Source of the DNA: Gemmatimonadales bacterium UBA2960
GTDB lineage: Bacteria > Gemmatimonadota > Gemmatimonadetes > Longimicrobiales > Gaopeijiaceae
NCBI GenBank assembly: GCA_002348465.1
Contig: DEBI01000073.1
Coordinates: 1 to 5,833 of the forward strand
Direction: 5' to 3'
Length of the DNA: 5,833 nt
Shown: positions 1-5,833 of the stretch, one piece after another
How positions within the stretch are numbered: position 1 is the stretch's first letter
How the letters are laid out: each line of letters starts with the position of its first letter
Notes under the pieces: generated by a model
What the model was told of the DNA's origin: nothing
Seen by the model: the letters and a program-made list of their open reading frames with translations, nothing else
The model's database searches: none
Program-made: the position numbers and the translations under genes

Positions 1-693
1 GAACCGGCTGGTTCCTAGCTCTGCCGCAATCATTTTGCAGTGCTCTTCAACGTAGCGATCGTATCTGTTTCCTTCGCTTAGGAATTGAATCGGCGTTCCA
101 TGTACTGAGAAATAGAGCAGCGTTTCCGGGTCTTTGATGTCTAGATTGTGCTCTGATAGGTAGCCGCGGATGTGCTCGGCGCGGAAGGAGCGATATCCGG
201 AGTGATGGTGCCATCCCGAGATCGCGGAATACCGAGGCCCCCAATTTTCTTCGGTGAGTGCGCTACGCACGGCCTCGAGTGCAGCGACAGTGGTTGAACG
301 GCCACATATCGGATATACCGGGAGAGCGATCAGGTGACCGACTCCGTCAGCCTTAGCTTTCTGGACAGCGGAGATGATGGACGGCTCAGTGAACTGGTAA
401 GCTTCGTAAGTAGTCGCTTCTAGACCGCGGGAGCGGAGCTCAGCCTCGAGTAGGTCGGATTGATATTGGGCCTGTTTGTTCAGGGGTGACCCACCGATCG
501 ATTCATATTCTTCGATTAGGCTAGGTGCTCGATCCTCTGCCAGTTTCTTGGCACGTGAGATGGCTTCCTGCCCTGGCTCTAGACCTGAATTTTGAAGGAA
601 GATTCGTTCGAGGAAGGGCGTTACTTTCTCTTGGGTAGGCTCGTCAGGCTCTCCAAAGTTGATGATGAGTACGCCGATTTCAGTTGGTTTCAT
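1..693 (-). CDS. hemH: Ferrochelatase family protein HemH, 3' end cut off by the window edge
   Basis: Cytoplasmic or peripheral enzyme that inserts Fe2+ into a porphyrin: protoporphyrin IX in the classical route, coproporphyrin III in the coproporphyrin route. The window does not tell which. I translated it from the minus strand: 231 residues are visible and no stop is reached. Family marks are the N-terminal GVLIINFGEPDEPT (residues 7-20, usual form GVLLxNLGTPDxP), IGGSPLNKQ (66-74, substrate-cleft loop), LPVYPICGRSTT (124-135), and FSVHGTP (195-201), whose His198 matches the conserved metal-binding His of the SAHGLP motif. The second conserved acidic metal-site residue would be in the missing C-terminal third (family length is usually about 310-360). 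The ATG start directly precedes the conserved N-terminus. It lies 11 bases after the hemE stop. A GAGGGG about 14 bases upstream is a poorly spaced ribosome site, so translation may depend on coupling to hemE. Family assignment is firm; the exact porphyrin substrate is open. Confidence 0.93.
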   Translation of the reverse strand, partial: MKPTEIGVLIINFGEPDEPTQEKVTPFLERIFLQNSGLEPGQEAISRAKKLAEDRAPSLIEEYESIGGSPLNKQAQYQSDLLEAELRSRGLEATTYEAYQFTEPSIISAVQKAKADGVGHLIALPVYPICGRSTTVAALEAVRSALTEENWGPRYSAISGWHHHSGYRSFRAEHIRGYLSEHNLDIKDPETLLYFSVHGTPIQFLSEGNRYDRYVEEHCKMIAAELGTSRF

Positions 694-704
694 GACGGAA
701 TGCT

Positions 705-1760
705 CTACCCCTCGCGATCGGAAGAAAGCCGCTCAGACGTCTCATGAACACGGTCGACTAGGAAGCCAAGCTGATCGGGGTCGGTCGTGCGGTGGATGCC
801 ATGGCCAAGATTGAAGATGTGCGCGGCAGCCCCCATACCGGATTCGAGAACTTTATCGATTTCTTGACCGAGTTCATCGCGTGATGCGAAGAGGGCAGAT
901 GGGTCTAGGTTCCCTTGGAGTACCGCAGAGGAGCCGAGCCGAGCTACGGCTTCGTGCAGAGGCCTTGTCCAGTCGACAGCGATAACGTCTGCGCCGATCT
1001 CTGACGCCGCCTCAAGCAGGGCGGATCCTCCATTGGCGAAGTAGATGATCGGCCGGTCGATCTCAGCTTTCACTTCCTGAATGATATTCTTCATAACTGG
1101 CTGGATCCGGGCCCTATACAACTTCTCATCAAGAAGACCGACCCAGGAGTCAAAAAGCATGAGGGCGTCGGCCCCCGCACGCGCCTGAGCACGCAGATAG
1201 TGGATCATCGATGTACCCAGCAAGTTCAGAAGAGCGTCGGAGGCTTCGGGATCACCTCTGAGGAAGCTTCTGGCATCCATAAAGTCCTTGGAGCCACCTC
1301 CTTGAACCAGGTAGCAGAACAGTGTGAAGGGTGCGCCTGCGAATGCGATCAGCGACCTGTCTTTTGGAAGCTCTGACCGGACTATGCTAAGAGCGTCTAG
1401 AACGAATGGGACACCTTCGTCCGGATCGAGCGGACGAAGACCATCTACGTCCTTCTGAGACCGTATAGGTGACTCGATTATAGGTCCCGGTGCGAAGCGG
1501 ATCGGTACACCCATACCTTCAAGCGGAGTCATGATATCGGCGAAAAGGATCGCTGCGTCGAGCTCGAATCTGTCGATCGGCTGTAGTGTTATCTGTGCCG
1601 CGATCTCGGGTGTTTTTGTGGCCGTCAGAAAATCGACTGTCTTTCTTAGTGCTCTATACTCGGGGAGGTAACGACCAGCTTGACGCATCACCCATACTGG
1701 GGTGCGCTCCGTCCTTATCCCTCGGGCTGCTTTTTCGAAGAGTGTCTTGCCGTCAGGCAT
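705..1760 (-). CDS. hemE: Uroporphyrinogen decarboxylase HemE
   Basis: Cofactor-free cytoplasmic enzyme that removes four acetate carboxyls from uroporphyrinogen III to give coproporphyrinogen III. The 351 residues match the usual family length (about 340-370). Visible motifs are PVWVMRQAGRYLPEYR (21-36), with Arg26 and Arg30 matching the substrate-binding arginines; FADIMTP (73-79), with Asp75 as the invariant aspartate that coordinates the pyrrole nitrogens; GAPFTLFCYLVQGGGS (142-157), with Tyr150 in the active site; FDSW (203-206); LQGNLDP (281-287); and FNLGHGI (316-322), with His320 matching the conserved active-site His. No key residue is missing. The ATG start overlaps the end of hemL by 8 bases and follows a strong AGGAGGA ribosome site. 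It is the fifth gene of the run, just before hemH, and lies in pathway order. Identification is secure. Confidence 0.98.
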   Translation of the reverse strand: MPDGKTLFEKAARGIRTERTPVWVMRQAGRYLPEYRALRKTVDFLTATKTPEIAAQITLQPIDRFELDAAILFADIMTPLEGMGVPIRFAPGPIIESPIRSQKDVDGLRPLDPDEGVPFVLDALSIVRSELPKDRSLIAFAGAPFTLFCYLVQGGGSKDFMDARSFLRGDPEASDALLNLLGTSMIHYLRAQARAGADALMLFDSWVGLLDEKLYRARIQPVMKNIIQEVKAEIDRPIIYFANGGSALLEAASEIGADVIAVDWTRPLHEAVARLGSSAVLQGNLDPSALFASRDELGQEIDKVLESGMGAAAHIFNLGHGIHRTTDPDQLGFLVDRVHETSERLSSDREG

Positions 1761-3045
1761 CGAGTCCTCCTGCGAGAATGTCCTTTGCAGATGTCAGTGT
1801 ACGATCGATGTCAGTGGTCGAGTGCGCGGTTGACCAAAACCAAGCTTCAAAGCGGCTGGGTGGGAGATGGATATCGCGTTGGAGCATTCCGTGAAAAAAC
1901 CTGTTGAAAGCTTGTGAGTCGGTGGCTGCGGACGACTGCCAATCTGTGACCGGTGTTTCAGAGAAAAACGGACAGCCCATACCCCCTGAGGACTGCCACC
2001 TTATGGGTACGCCGTATTCGTGCCCTAGTGCCTCAAGTCCAAGACCGAGCGTCTTGCCTGTCCCTTCAAGCTCGGAAAAGATATCTGGATTTGACTCTAG
2101 GATACCGAGGGTCGTGCGACCCGCTGCTACGGCGAGAGGATTTCCAGATAAGGTCCCTGCCTGATAGACCTGCCCGTCAGGCGCGATCATTCGCATGAGG
2201 TCTTCCCGCCCTCCATATGCGCCGACCGGAAGACCTCCCCCGATAACTTTACCCAGTGTCGTTAGGTCGGGTCGGACATTGTAGCGCTCCTGTGCTCCTC
2301 CCAGCGCTACCCGGAACCCGGTCATGACCTCATCGAAGACGAGGAGCGCACCATAATCATCGCAGATGGTTCGCAGACCCTCCAGGAATCCTGGTTCAGG
2401 TGGAATGCATCCCATGTTGCCGCACACCGGCTCGGTAATCACAGCGGCGATTTGGTCTCCTTGGGCTTCGAAGTGACGGGCCACGGAGTCGAGATCATTG
2501 AAATTTGCTACGAGTGTATGGGATGCGGTTGACTCTGGTACCCCTGGGCTCGATGGGACACCGAGTGTCGCGGCTCCGGAGCCAGCCTCGACAAGGAACA
2601 TGTCTCCATGGCCATGATAGGCCCCCCGAAATTTGATGATACCCGCCCGTCCAGTTGCTGCTCGGGCCAGCCGCATAGCACTCATCGTCGCTTCTGTACC
2701 CGAGTTCACAAGCCGCACTACTTCGATTGAAGGAACCAGGCGGACTATCATCTCAGCCAGCGCAGCTTCTCCTTCGGTTGGTGTGCCAAACGATGTCCCC
2801 AGCAGAGCAGCTTCGCTTATGGCCTTAGTGACGCTAGGGTGCGAATGACCCAGGATGGCGACACCCCATGATCCGATGTAGTCGAGCAGGACTCGCCCGT
2901 CGACGTCCTCTAGAGTGGCGCCTTTAGCTGCGCGAATGAAGCGGGGGGTGCCTCCTACTGATTTGAAGGCTCGGACGGGACTGTTTACGCCTCCTGGCAT
3001 GACAGCCATTGACCTTGCGAGGAGTTCGTCGTGGATGGAGCTCAC
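1753..3045 (-). CDS. hemL: Glutamate-1-semialdehyde 2,1-aminomutase HemL
   Basis: PLP enzyme (class III aminotransferase fold) that converts glutamate-1-semialdehyde, the product of HemA, to 5-aminolevulinate. The 430 residues are the usual length. Motifs seen: PGGVNSPVRAF (17-27), NSGTEATMSAMRLAR (114-128, phosphate-binding region), GAYHGHGD (141-148), EPVCGNMG (205-212; the fourth residue is usually Ala), FDEVMTGFR (237-245, with the Asp that contacts the PLP ring nitrogen), TTLGKVIGGGLPVGAYGG (262-279, with Lys266 as the PLP Schiff-base lysine), and QAGTLSGNPLA (295-305). The C-terminal FFHGML and LPPSRFEAWF are also typical and help separate it from ordinary aminotransferases. The GTG start overlaps the hemD TGA (GTGA). 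No good ribosome site stands before it, so translational coupling to hemD is likely. The next ATG (residue 13) would leave too little before PGGVNSP. HemA and HemL in one operon fit the known direct transfer of the labile intermediate between the two enzymes. Confidence 0.98.
   Translation of the reverse strand: MSSIHDELLARSMAVMPGGVNSPVRAFKSVGGTPRFIRAAKGATLEDVDGRVLLDYIGSWGVAILGHSHPSVTKAISEAALLGTSFGTPTEGEAALAEMIVRLVPSIEVVRLVNSGTEATMSAMRLARAATGRAGIIKFRGAYHGHGDMFLVEAGSGAATLGVPSSPGVPESTASHTLVANFNDLDSVARHFEAQGDQIAAVITEPVCGNMGCIPPEPGFLEGLRTICDDYGALLVFDEVMTGFRVALGGAQERYNVRPDLTTLGKVIGGGLPVGAYGGREDLMRMIAPDGQVYQAGTLSGNPLAVAAGRTTLGILESNPDIFSELEGTGKTLGLGLEALGHEYGVPIRWQSSGGMGCPFFSETPVTDWQSSAATDSQAFNRFFHGMLQRDIHLPPSRFEAWFWSTAHSTTDIDRTLTSAKDILAGGLDA
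1765..1771 (-). promoter_or_regulatory. Strong ribosome binding site of hemE
   Basis: AGGAGGA on the minus strand, 4 bases before the hemE ATG at 1760 and inside the last codons of hemL. It is the best match to the anti-Shine-Dalgarno sequence among the gene starts here and supports the chosen hemE start. HemE can thus be translated independently of hemL despite the overlap. Confidence 0.85.
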
Positions 3046-3821
3046 CGTTCGTGTTCTCTCATGGGAGTGGATATGGATGAAGAGACAGTAGCCTCAACTA
3101 GGCCCGCGAACGTTGCTGGGTTTGCAACACTTACTGCGTTTTTCATAGCGCCGTGCGCTACGAGAGCATCGCGTGTTGTCGCTCCTATAGCGACGACACT
3201 GCAATGCTTAAGCACCTTCGACCAGCCATCGTCCATCGCACTCGCCATGGTCTCTACGGCTGACGGACTCGCGAACGTTACGACATCAACACCAGTGGTA
3301 AGATCGTTGAGTATGCGGGTAGGATCCATTGAGAGCGGTTTTGTTTCATAAGCTTCGACCCGCGTAACTTCGGCGCCTGCGGCCTCAAGACTGTCCTGCA
3401 ATGTCGGGGCTGCCAAGTTCCCGGCTGGGAAGAGGACCGATACACCAGCCAAGTGATAGGATCTTTTGATTTCTTTAGCGAGATCCGCACTGCCGCCGAC
3501 CCCGATTATATCGGTCCGCCAGTGACGCTTGCTAAGCGCCTCAGCAGTTCTGCCTCCGACGGCTGCGACTCGTATTCCTGTGGGCTGAACAGGTATCATG
3601 CTGAGCACTGATGTGACACTGTGCTGACTTGTAAAGACGATCCAGTTGTAGGACGCGATCGATCCCAGTGCGGTCTTGAGCACCTCGGGATCGGAGGTGC
3701 CCTTTATCTCGATAGTAGGCCAATGCAATACTTCGGCACCTTCCGCAGCTAGTAGGGGTGCGAGAGATCTATCGTTTATCGAGCGGGTTACCGCAACGAC
3801 TTTACCCGATAAGCGTGTCAT
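3042..3821 (-). CDS. hemD: Uroporphyrinogen-III synthase HemD
   Basis: Cytoplasmic enzyme that cyclises hydroxymethylbilane and inverts ring D to give uroporphyrinogen III. The 259 residues are typical. The family is poorly conserved in sequence but its landmarks are here: an N-terminal strand VVAVTRS (8-14), WPTIEI (34-39), YNWIVFTSQHSV (58-69), RVAAVGGRTAEAL (84-96), VLFPAGNLAAPTLQDSLEAAGAEV (129-152), VEAYET (155-160), VVTFASPSAVE (180-190) and VVAIGATTRDAL (209-220). These fit the two-lobed fold with the active site between the lobes. The ATG start overlaps the hemC stop (ATGA). An AAGGA lies only 2 bases before the ATG, too close to be ideal, so coupling to hemC probably contributes. It follows hemC directly, as in many bacteria, so the unstable bilane is made and used by adjacent gene products. 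No fusion to a methyltransferase domain is seen. Confidence 0.95.
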   Translation of the reverse strand: MTRLSGKVVAVTRSINDRSLAPLLAAEGAEVLHWPTIEIKGTSDPEVLKTALGSIASYNWIVFTSQHSVTSVLSMIPVQPTGIRVAAVGGRTAEALSKRHWRTDIIGVGGSADLAKEIKRSYHLAGVSVLFPAGNLAAPTLQDSLEAAGAEVTRVEAYETKPLSMDPTRILNDLTTGVDVVTFASPSAVETMASAMDDGWSKVLKHCSVVAIGATTRDALVAHGAMKNAVSVANPATFAGLVEATVSSSISTPMREHER

Positions 3822-4798
3822 TGTCCTTCTTCCCTAGGGGGAATGCCAGCCCAAGGGGTGTCTGCTAGTGTGTTGACACCCAGCGTTGACGCGATGTCTT
3901 CCGCTATCGCGTTTCCGAGCCCTTCGGGGTCAGAGAGGTTTCCTTCTAGTTCGTTCCGGATTAGCCCTTGAGGTGTTGCAACTGCTGAATGAAGAACCAC
4001 CGAGACGTCTTTAGGAGCATCGGTCTCTAGCTGACTTAACACCGCATGAACGCCAAGTGGCGCCTGGCAGCCTGCCTGTAGCTTTCGGAGAACTGCGCGC
4101 TCCGCGCGAACGGCTGCGTGAGAGACCGGGTGATTGAGCAAGACGACTTTTTCGCAAACCAGGGTATCGCTCGTTCGGCACTGAAGTGCTATTGCTCCTT
4201 GGCCTGCAGCGGGTACCAAATCTGCGGGATCAAAGATTAGATCTGCACGATCGAGCATTCCAAGTCGAGAAAGCCCAGCAGCGGCCAGTACTGCCCCATC
4301 GAAGTGCCCGTCGTCTACAGCAGCAACTCGAGTCGGGACATTGCCTCGCTGGTCCACCACCGTCCAATTAGGTCGCAAAACGGCGAGAATTCCTTTGCGA
4401 CGAGGACTCGATGTCCCGACGCGGAAGGGAGAGTCCAGAGCTGACGAGTCTGCATTAACTGCTCCTGGCTTGTTTCCGCTGGTTACTAATACGTCCCTGG
4501 GGTCCTCGCGTTCCGGAACTGCAACGATCGATAGGCCATCCGGGAGGCGCGTTGCTAGGTCTTTGCAAGAGTGGACGGCGACATCGATGTCATTGTTCAG
4601 CAGCGCGGACTCAATCTCCTTGGTGAAGAAAGAGGAGCCTAGGTGCGGACCGAGCGGTGCGTCACGGATACGATCTCCCAAGGTTGTGATTTCGACAATC
4701 GTGGTTTCGACATCCAATGACGCTAGTGCCGATGAGACCCATTCAGCTTGAACTAGTGCGAGCCGGGAGTTACGGGTCCCGATCCTTATCGAGGACAC
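3818..4798 (-). CDS. hemC: Hydroxymethylbilane synthase (porphobilinogen deaminase) HemC
   Basis: Polymerises four porphobilinogen molecules into hydroxymethylbilane using a covalently bound dipyrromethane cofactor. The 326 residues are slightly above the usual 305-320. Motifs seen: IRIGTRNSRLALVQA (4-18; the family mostly has GTRGS, here Asn replaces Gly), FFTKEIE (57-63), VAVHSCKDLATRLPDGL (73-89, with Asp80 matching the catalytic Asp of HSxKD), VPEREDPRDVLV (94-105), GTSSPRRKG (128-136, with the substrate-binding Arg pair), QRGNVPTR (150-157), PAAGQGAIALQCR (196-208), and LQAGCQAPLG (240-249), where Cys244 is the attachment site of the dipyrromethane cofactor. The start is GTG, preceded by AAGGA 5 bases upstream, and lies 9 bases after the hemA stop. 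No upstream ATG fits better. Its substrate must come from a HemB encoded outside this block. Identification is secure. Confidence 0.98.
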   Translation of the reverse strand: MSSIRIGTRNSRLALVQAEWVSSALASLDVETTIVEITTLGDRIRDAPLGPHLGSSFFTKEIESALLNNDIDVAVHSCKDLATRLPDGLSIVAVPEREDPRDVLVTSGNKPGAVNADSSALDSPFRVGTSSPRRKGILAVLRPNWTVVDQRGNVPTRVAAVDDGHFDGAVLAAAGLSRLGMLDRADLIFDPADLVPAAGQGAIALQCRTSDTLVCEKVVLLNHPVSHAAVRAERAVLRKLQAGCQAPLGVHAVLSQLETDAPKDVSVVLHSAVATPQGLIRNELEGNLSDPEGLGNAIAEDIASTLGVNTLADTPWAGIPPREEGQ

Positions 4799-4803
4799 GG
4801 GTG

Positions 4804-4808
4804 TCCTT
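4804..4808 (-). promoter_or_regulatory. Ribosome binding site of hemC, touching the hemA stop
   Basis: AAGGA on the minus strand, ending 5 bases before the GTG at 4798. It shares one base with the hemA TGA (4808-4810). It supports the GTG as the true hemC start. Confidence 0.75.
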
Positions 4809-5833
4809 CAGTCCTTTGCGCTCTGAGATGCGGTTTCTCCCATCTCATCAGGCGCGGATTCAAGAAGTTCCAGATCACTGTCACTGGAGATGTTTGCTGA
4901 CGGGAGCACAATCTCGGGCTGGCGGAGCAGGGCACGAGCTATAGCACCAGCAATAAGGCGAACGTCTTTTCGTTCTCCGTTACTCCTACCGCGAGTGAGG
5001 CGTTCCGCTTCATCATAGGCTAGTTCGAGGAGCTGACATGAGTGGGCGGAGCGGAGGAGCTTTTGGCCTTCGTCAGTGGAAGGATCGGCGGAGCGGAGGG
5101 CCACTGTTGGTTGGTGAAGAAGGGTGCGGGCGAGCGATCGGGCGATTAGAAAGACCTCTTCTTTCTCGGTGTCACTCCTGCCGCGGGTCAGCCGCTCCGC
5201 CTCATCGTTAGCCAGCTTGAGTACATGACTCCGAAGTGCCGTGAGGACTTCGACGCTGTCGCGAGACCTGAACCACTCTTCAAAGTGGTTGACACCTTCT
5301 AACACAATCGCCTCGGCTTTTGGCGTTTGTTCAAGTCTTGCTGCTTTAGCTGACTCGACCTGTTTCGCCACAGCATCGAGGTCGAATACTCTCACGCCTG
5401 CGAGTTTTGTGACGTCGGGATGAACGTTGCGCGGATGTGCGAGATCAATAAACCAGAGTGGCTTCTCCTCGCGAGAGGATATGACGGACTCCGGGGTGAT
5501 CAGGTGATGTGAATCACCTGCTGCACCGACGACGAGATCCGCCTTGGCGATCTCCACAGCAAGTTCGGAAAGTGGCACCGCTGTAGCGCCTAGTGAGGAG
5601 GCCACTGCCTGTGCCGTCTCTAGCGTACGGTTAGCTATGACGATTCTGCCGACGCCCTGCTTAGCCAGCAGTCGGCCGACAAGTGAGCCAGTGTCACCGG
5701 CCCCAACGATTAGGACAGATGTACGTTCTAGGTCGGGTATCTCAGAGTACACTAGCTTCAAGCTGGCTCCCGCTAGAGAGGCTGCCCCGTGCCCGATTTT
5801 CGTCTCGGAGCGAACTCGTTTTCCCGTTAACAG
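4808..5833 (-). CDS. hemA: Glutamyl-tRNA reductase HemA, 5' end cut off, with a duplicated C-terminal dimerization region
   Basis: NADPH-dependent reduction of glutamyl-tRNA(Glu) to glutamate-1-semialdehyde, first committed step of the C5 pathway and usually the regulated one. The open frame runs to the window edge, giving 341 visible residues; a TTG at 5761 is internal, not the start, because the family motif GKRVRSETKIGHGA (visible residues 4-17) lies upstream of it. The N-terminal catalytic domain with the active-site Cys, about 150 residues in E. coli, is outside the window. Present are a Rossmann NADPH-binding domain (VLIVGAGDTGSLVG, 40-53; IVIANRT, 64-70), FIDLAHPRNVHPDV (128-141; usually DIAVPRDV), then the long linker helix (about 165-200) and the C-terminal dimerization helices with LLHQPTVALR (238-247). 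The protein does not stop there: a second copy of the dimerization segment follows, then an acidic tail. I expect a full protein near 490 residues against about 420 in E. coli. HemL in the same operon is its known partner. Confidence 0.96.
   Translation of the reverse strand: MLTGKRVRSETKIGHGAASLAGASLKLVYSEIPDLERTSVLIVGAGDTGSLVGRLLAKQGVGRIVIANRTLETAQAVASSLGATAVPLSELAVEIAKADLVVGAAGDSHHLITPESVISSREEKPLWFIDLAHPRNVHPDVTKLAGVRVFDLDAVAKQVESAKAARLEQTPKAEAIVLEGVNHFEEWFRSRDSVEVLTALRSHVLKLANDEAERLTRGRSDTEKEEVFLIARSLARTLLHQPTVALRSADPSTDEGQKLLRSAHSCQLLELAYDEAERLTRGRSNGERKDVRLIAGAIARALLRQPEIVLPSANISSDSDLELLESAPDEMGETASQSAKD
4853..5029 (-). repeat. HemA C-terminal tandem repeat, copy B (extra copy)
   Basis: Visible HemA residues 269-327, 15 bases (5 residues) after copy A. 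It repeats DEAERLTRGRS and the helix pattern of copy A, but has changed the conserved LLHQPTVAL to LLRQPEIVL, losing the His and Thr typical of the family. It is therefore the likely added, diverged copy. A 14-residue acidic and polar tail follows before the hemA stop. Confidence 0.9.
5045..5221 (-). repeat. HemA C-terminal tandem repeat, copy A (canonical copy)
   Basis: Visible HemA residues 205-263. This copy sits directly after the linker helix, where the normal GluTR dimerization domain belongs, and keeps the family signature LLHQPTVALR. It aligns without gaps to copy B at an offset of 64 residues (192 bases), with 34 of 59 residues identical by hand count. The shared core DEAERLTRGRS is identical in both. 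Confidence 0.9.
5501..5520 (-). other. Perfect 8-bp inverted repeat with 4-base loop inside hemA
   Basis: The arms CAGGTGAT (5501-5508) and ATCACCTG (5513-5520) are exact reverse complements around a 4-base loop, so the hemA transcript could form a hairpin here. It encodes part of AGDSHHLIT in the NADPH-binding domain. No U-run follows, so it is not an intrinsic terminator. It may be chance; function is unknown. Confidence 0.5.

Noticed and set aside
47..244. Minus-strand open frame of 65 codons
   Set aside because: It is out of frame within hemH, whose correct frame continues through this stretch to the window edge and carries the FSVHGTP motif.
694..704. Terminator or promoter between hemE and hemH
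   Set aside because: The gap is only 11 bases, with no inverted repeat, U-run or promoter-like boxes.
1586..1907. Two overlapping plus-strand open frames of 102 and 75 codons across the hemE/hemL junction
   Set aside because: Both are antisense to conserved coding sequence of hemE and hemL, with low-complexity translations and no recognisable domain.
3031..3351. Plus-strand open frame of 106 codons opposite the end of hemD
   Set aside because: Antisense to hemD and the start of hemL. Its Ala/Thr/Ser-rich translation mirrors the hemD codons and shows no family motif.
4341..4751. Plus-strand open frame of 136 codons opposite hemC
   Set aside because: It lies wholly antisense to hemC, whose motifs and cofactor Cys are unambiguous. 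The translation resembles no family I know and is rich in Ser and Arg, as expected for an antisense shadow.
4799..4807. A small gene or regulatory element between hemA and hemC
   Set aside because: Nine bases hold only the hemC ribosome site and spacer.
4853..5221. The HemA repeats as an assembly or sequencing duplication
   Set aside because: The copies differ in 25 of 59 residues and mostly at silent sites in the shared core, which an artefact would not produce.
5759..5761. TTG as the start codon of hemA
   Set aside because: The reading frame stays open to the window edge and encodes the conserved GKRVRSET motif upstream of this codon, so the gene starts outside the window.

Overview
This window is one uninterrupted block of tetrapyrrole (heme) biosynthesis genes. 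All of them lie on the minus strand and read from the right edge to the left: hemA (5' part missing at the right edge), hemC, hemD, hemL, hemE and hemH (3' part missing at the left edge). The two largest gaps between genes are 9 and 11 bases. The other three junctions overlap by 4, 4 and 8 bases. I see no promoter, terminator, RNA gene, mobile element, CRISPR array or plus-strand gene, so this looks like the interior of a single polycistronic transcription unit.

The genes work in one pathway. HemA (glutamyl-tRNA reductase) and HemL (glutamate-1-semialdehyde aminomutase) make 5-aminolevulinate by the C5 route. HemC and HemD turn porphobilinogen into hydroxymethylbilane and then uroporphyrinogen III. 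HemE decarboxylates that to coproporphyrinogen III, and HemH (a ferrochelatase family protein) inserts iron into a porphyrin. HemB (porphobilinogen synthase) is missing from its natural place in the pathway and must be encoded elsewhere. The oxidative steps between HemE and HemH are also not in view, so the sequence does not say whether the coproporphyrin or the protoporphyrin branch is used.

The organism is a bacterium using the C5 pathway, with a moderately GC-rich genome by eye (not computed) and Shine-Dalgarno style ribosome binding sites. The order hemA-C-D-L-E-H without hemB does not match the hemAXCDBL layout of Bacillus. I cannot name the phylum from this. A marine or soil diderm lineage such as Gemmatimonadota is only a guess.

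The one unusual thing is the end of HemA. Its C-terminal dimerization region is present twice in tandem (nt 5045-5221 and 4853-5029), with 34 of 59 residues identical at a constant offset of 64 residues and no gaps. Across an identical 11-residue core all six DNA differences are silent, which points to an old duplication with both copies kept by selection. I found no evidence of an undescribed multi-gene system.
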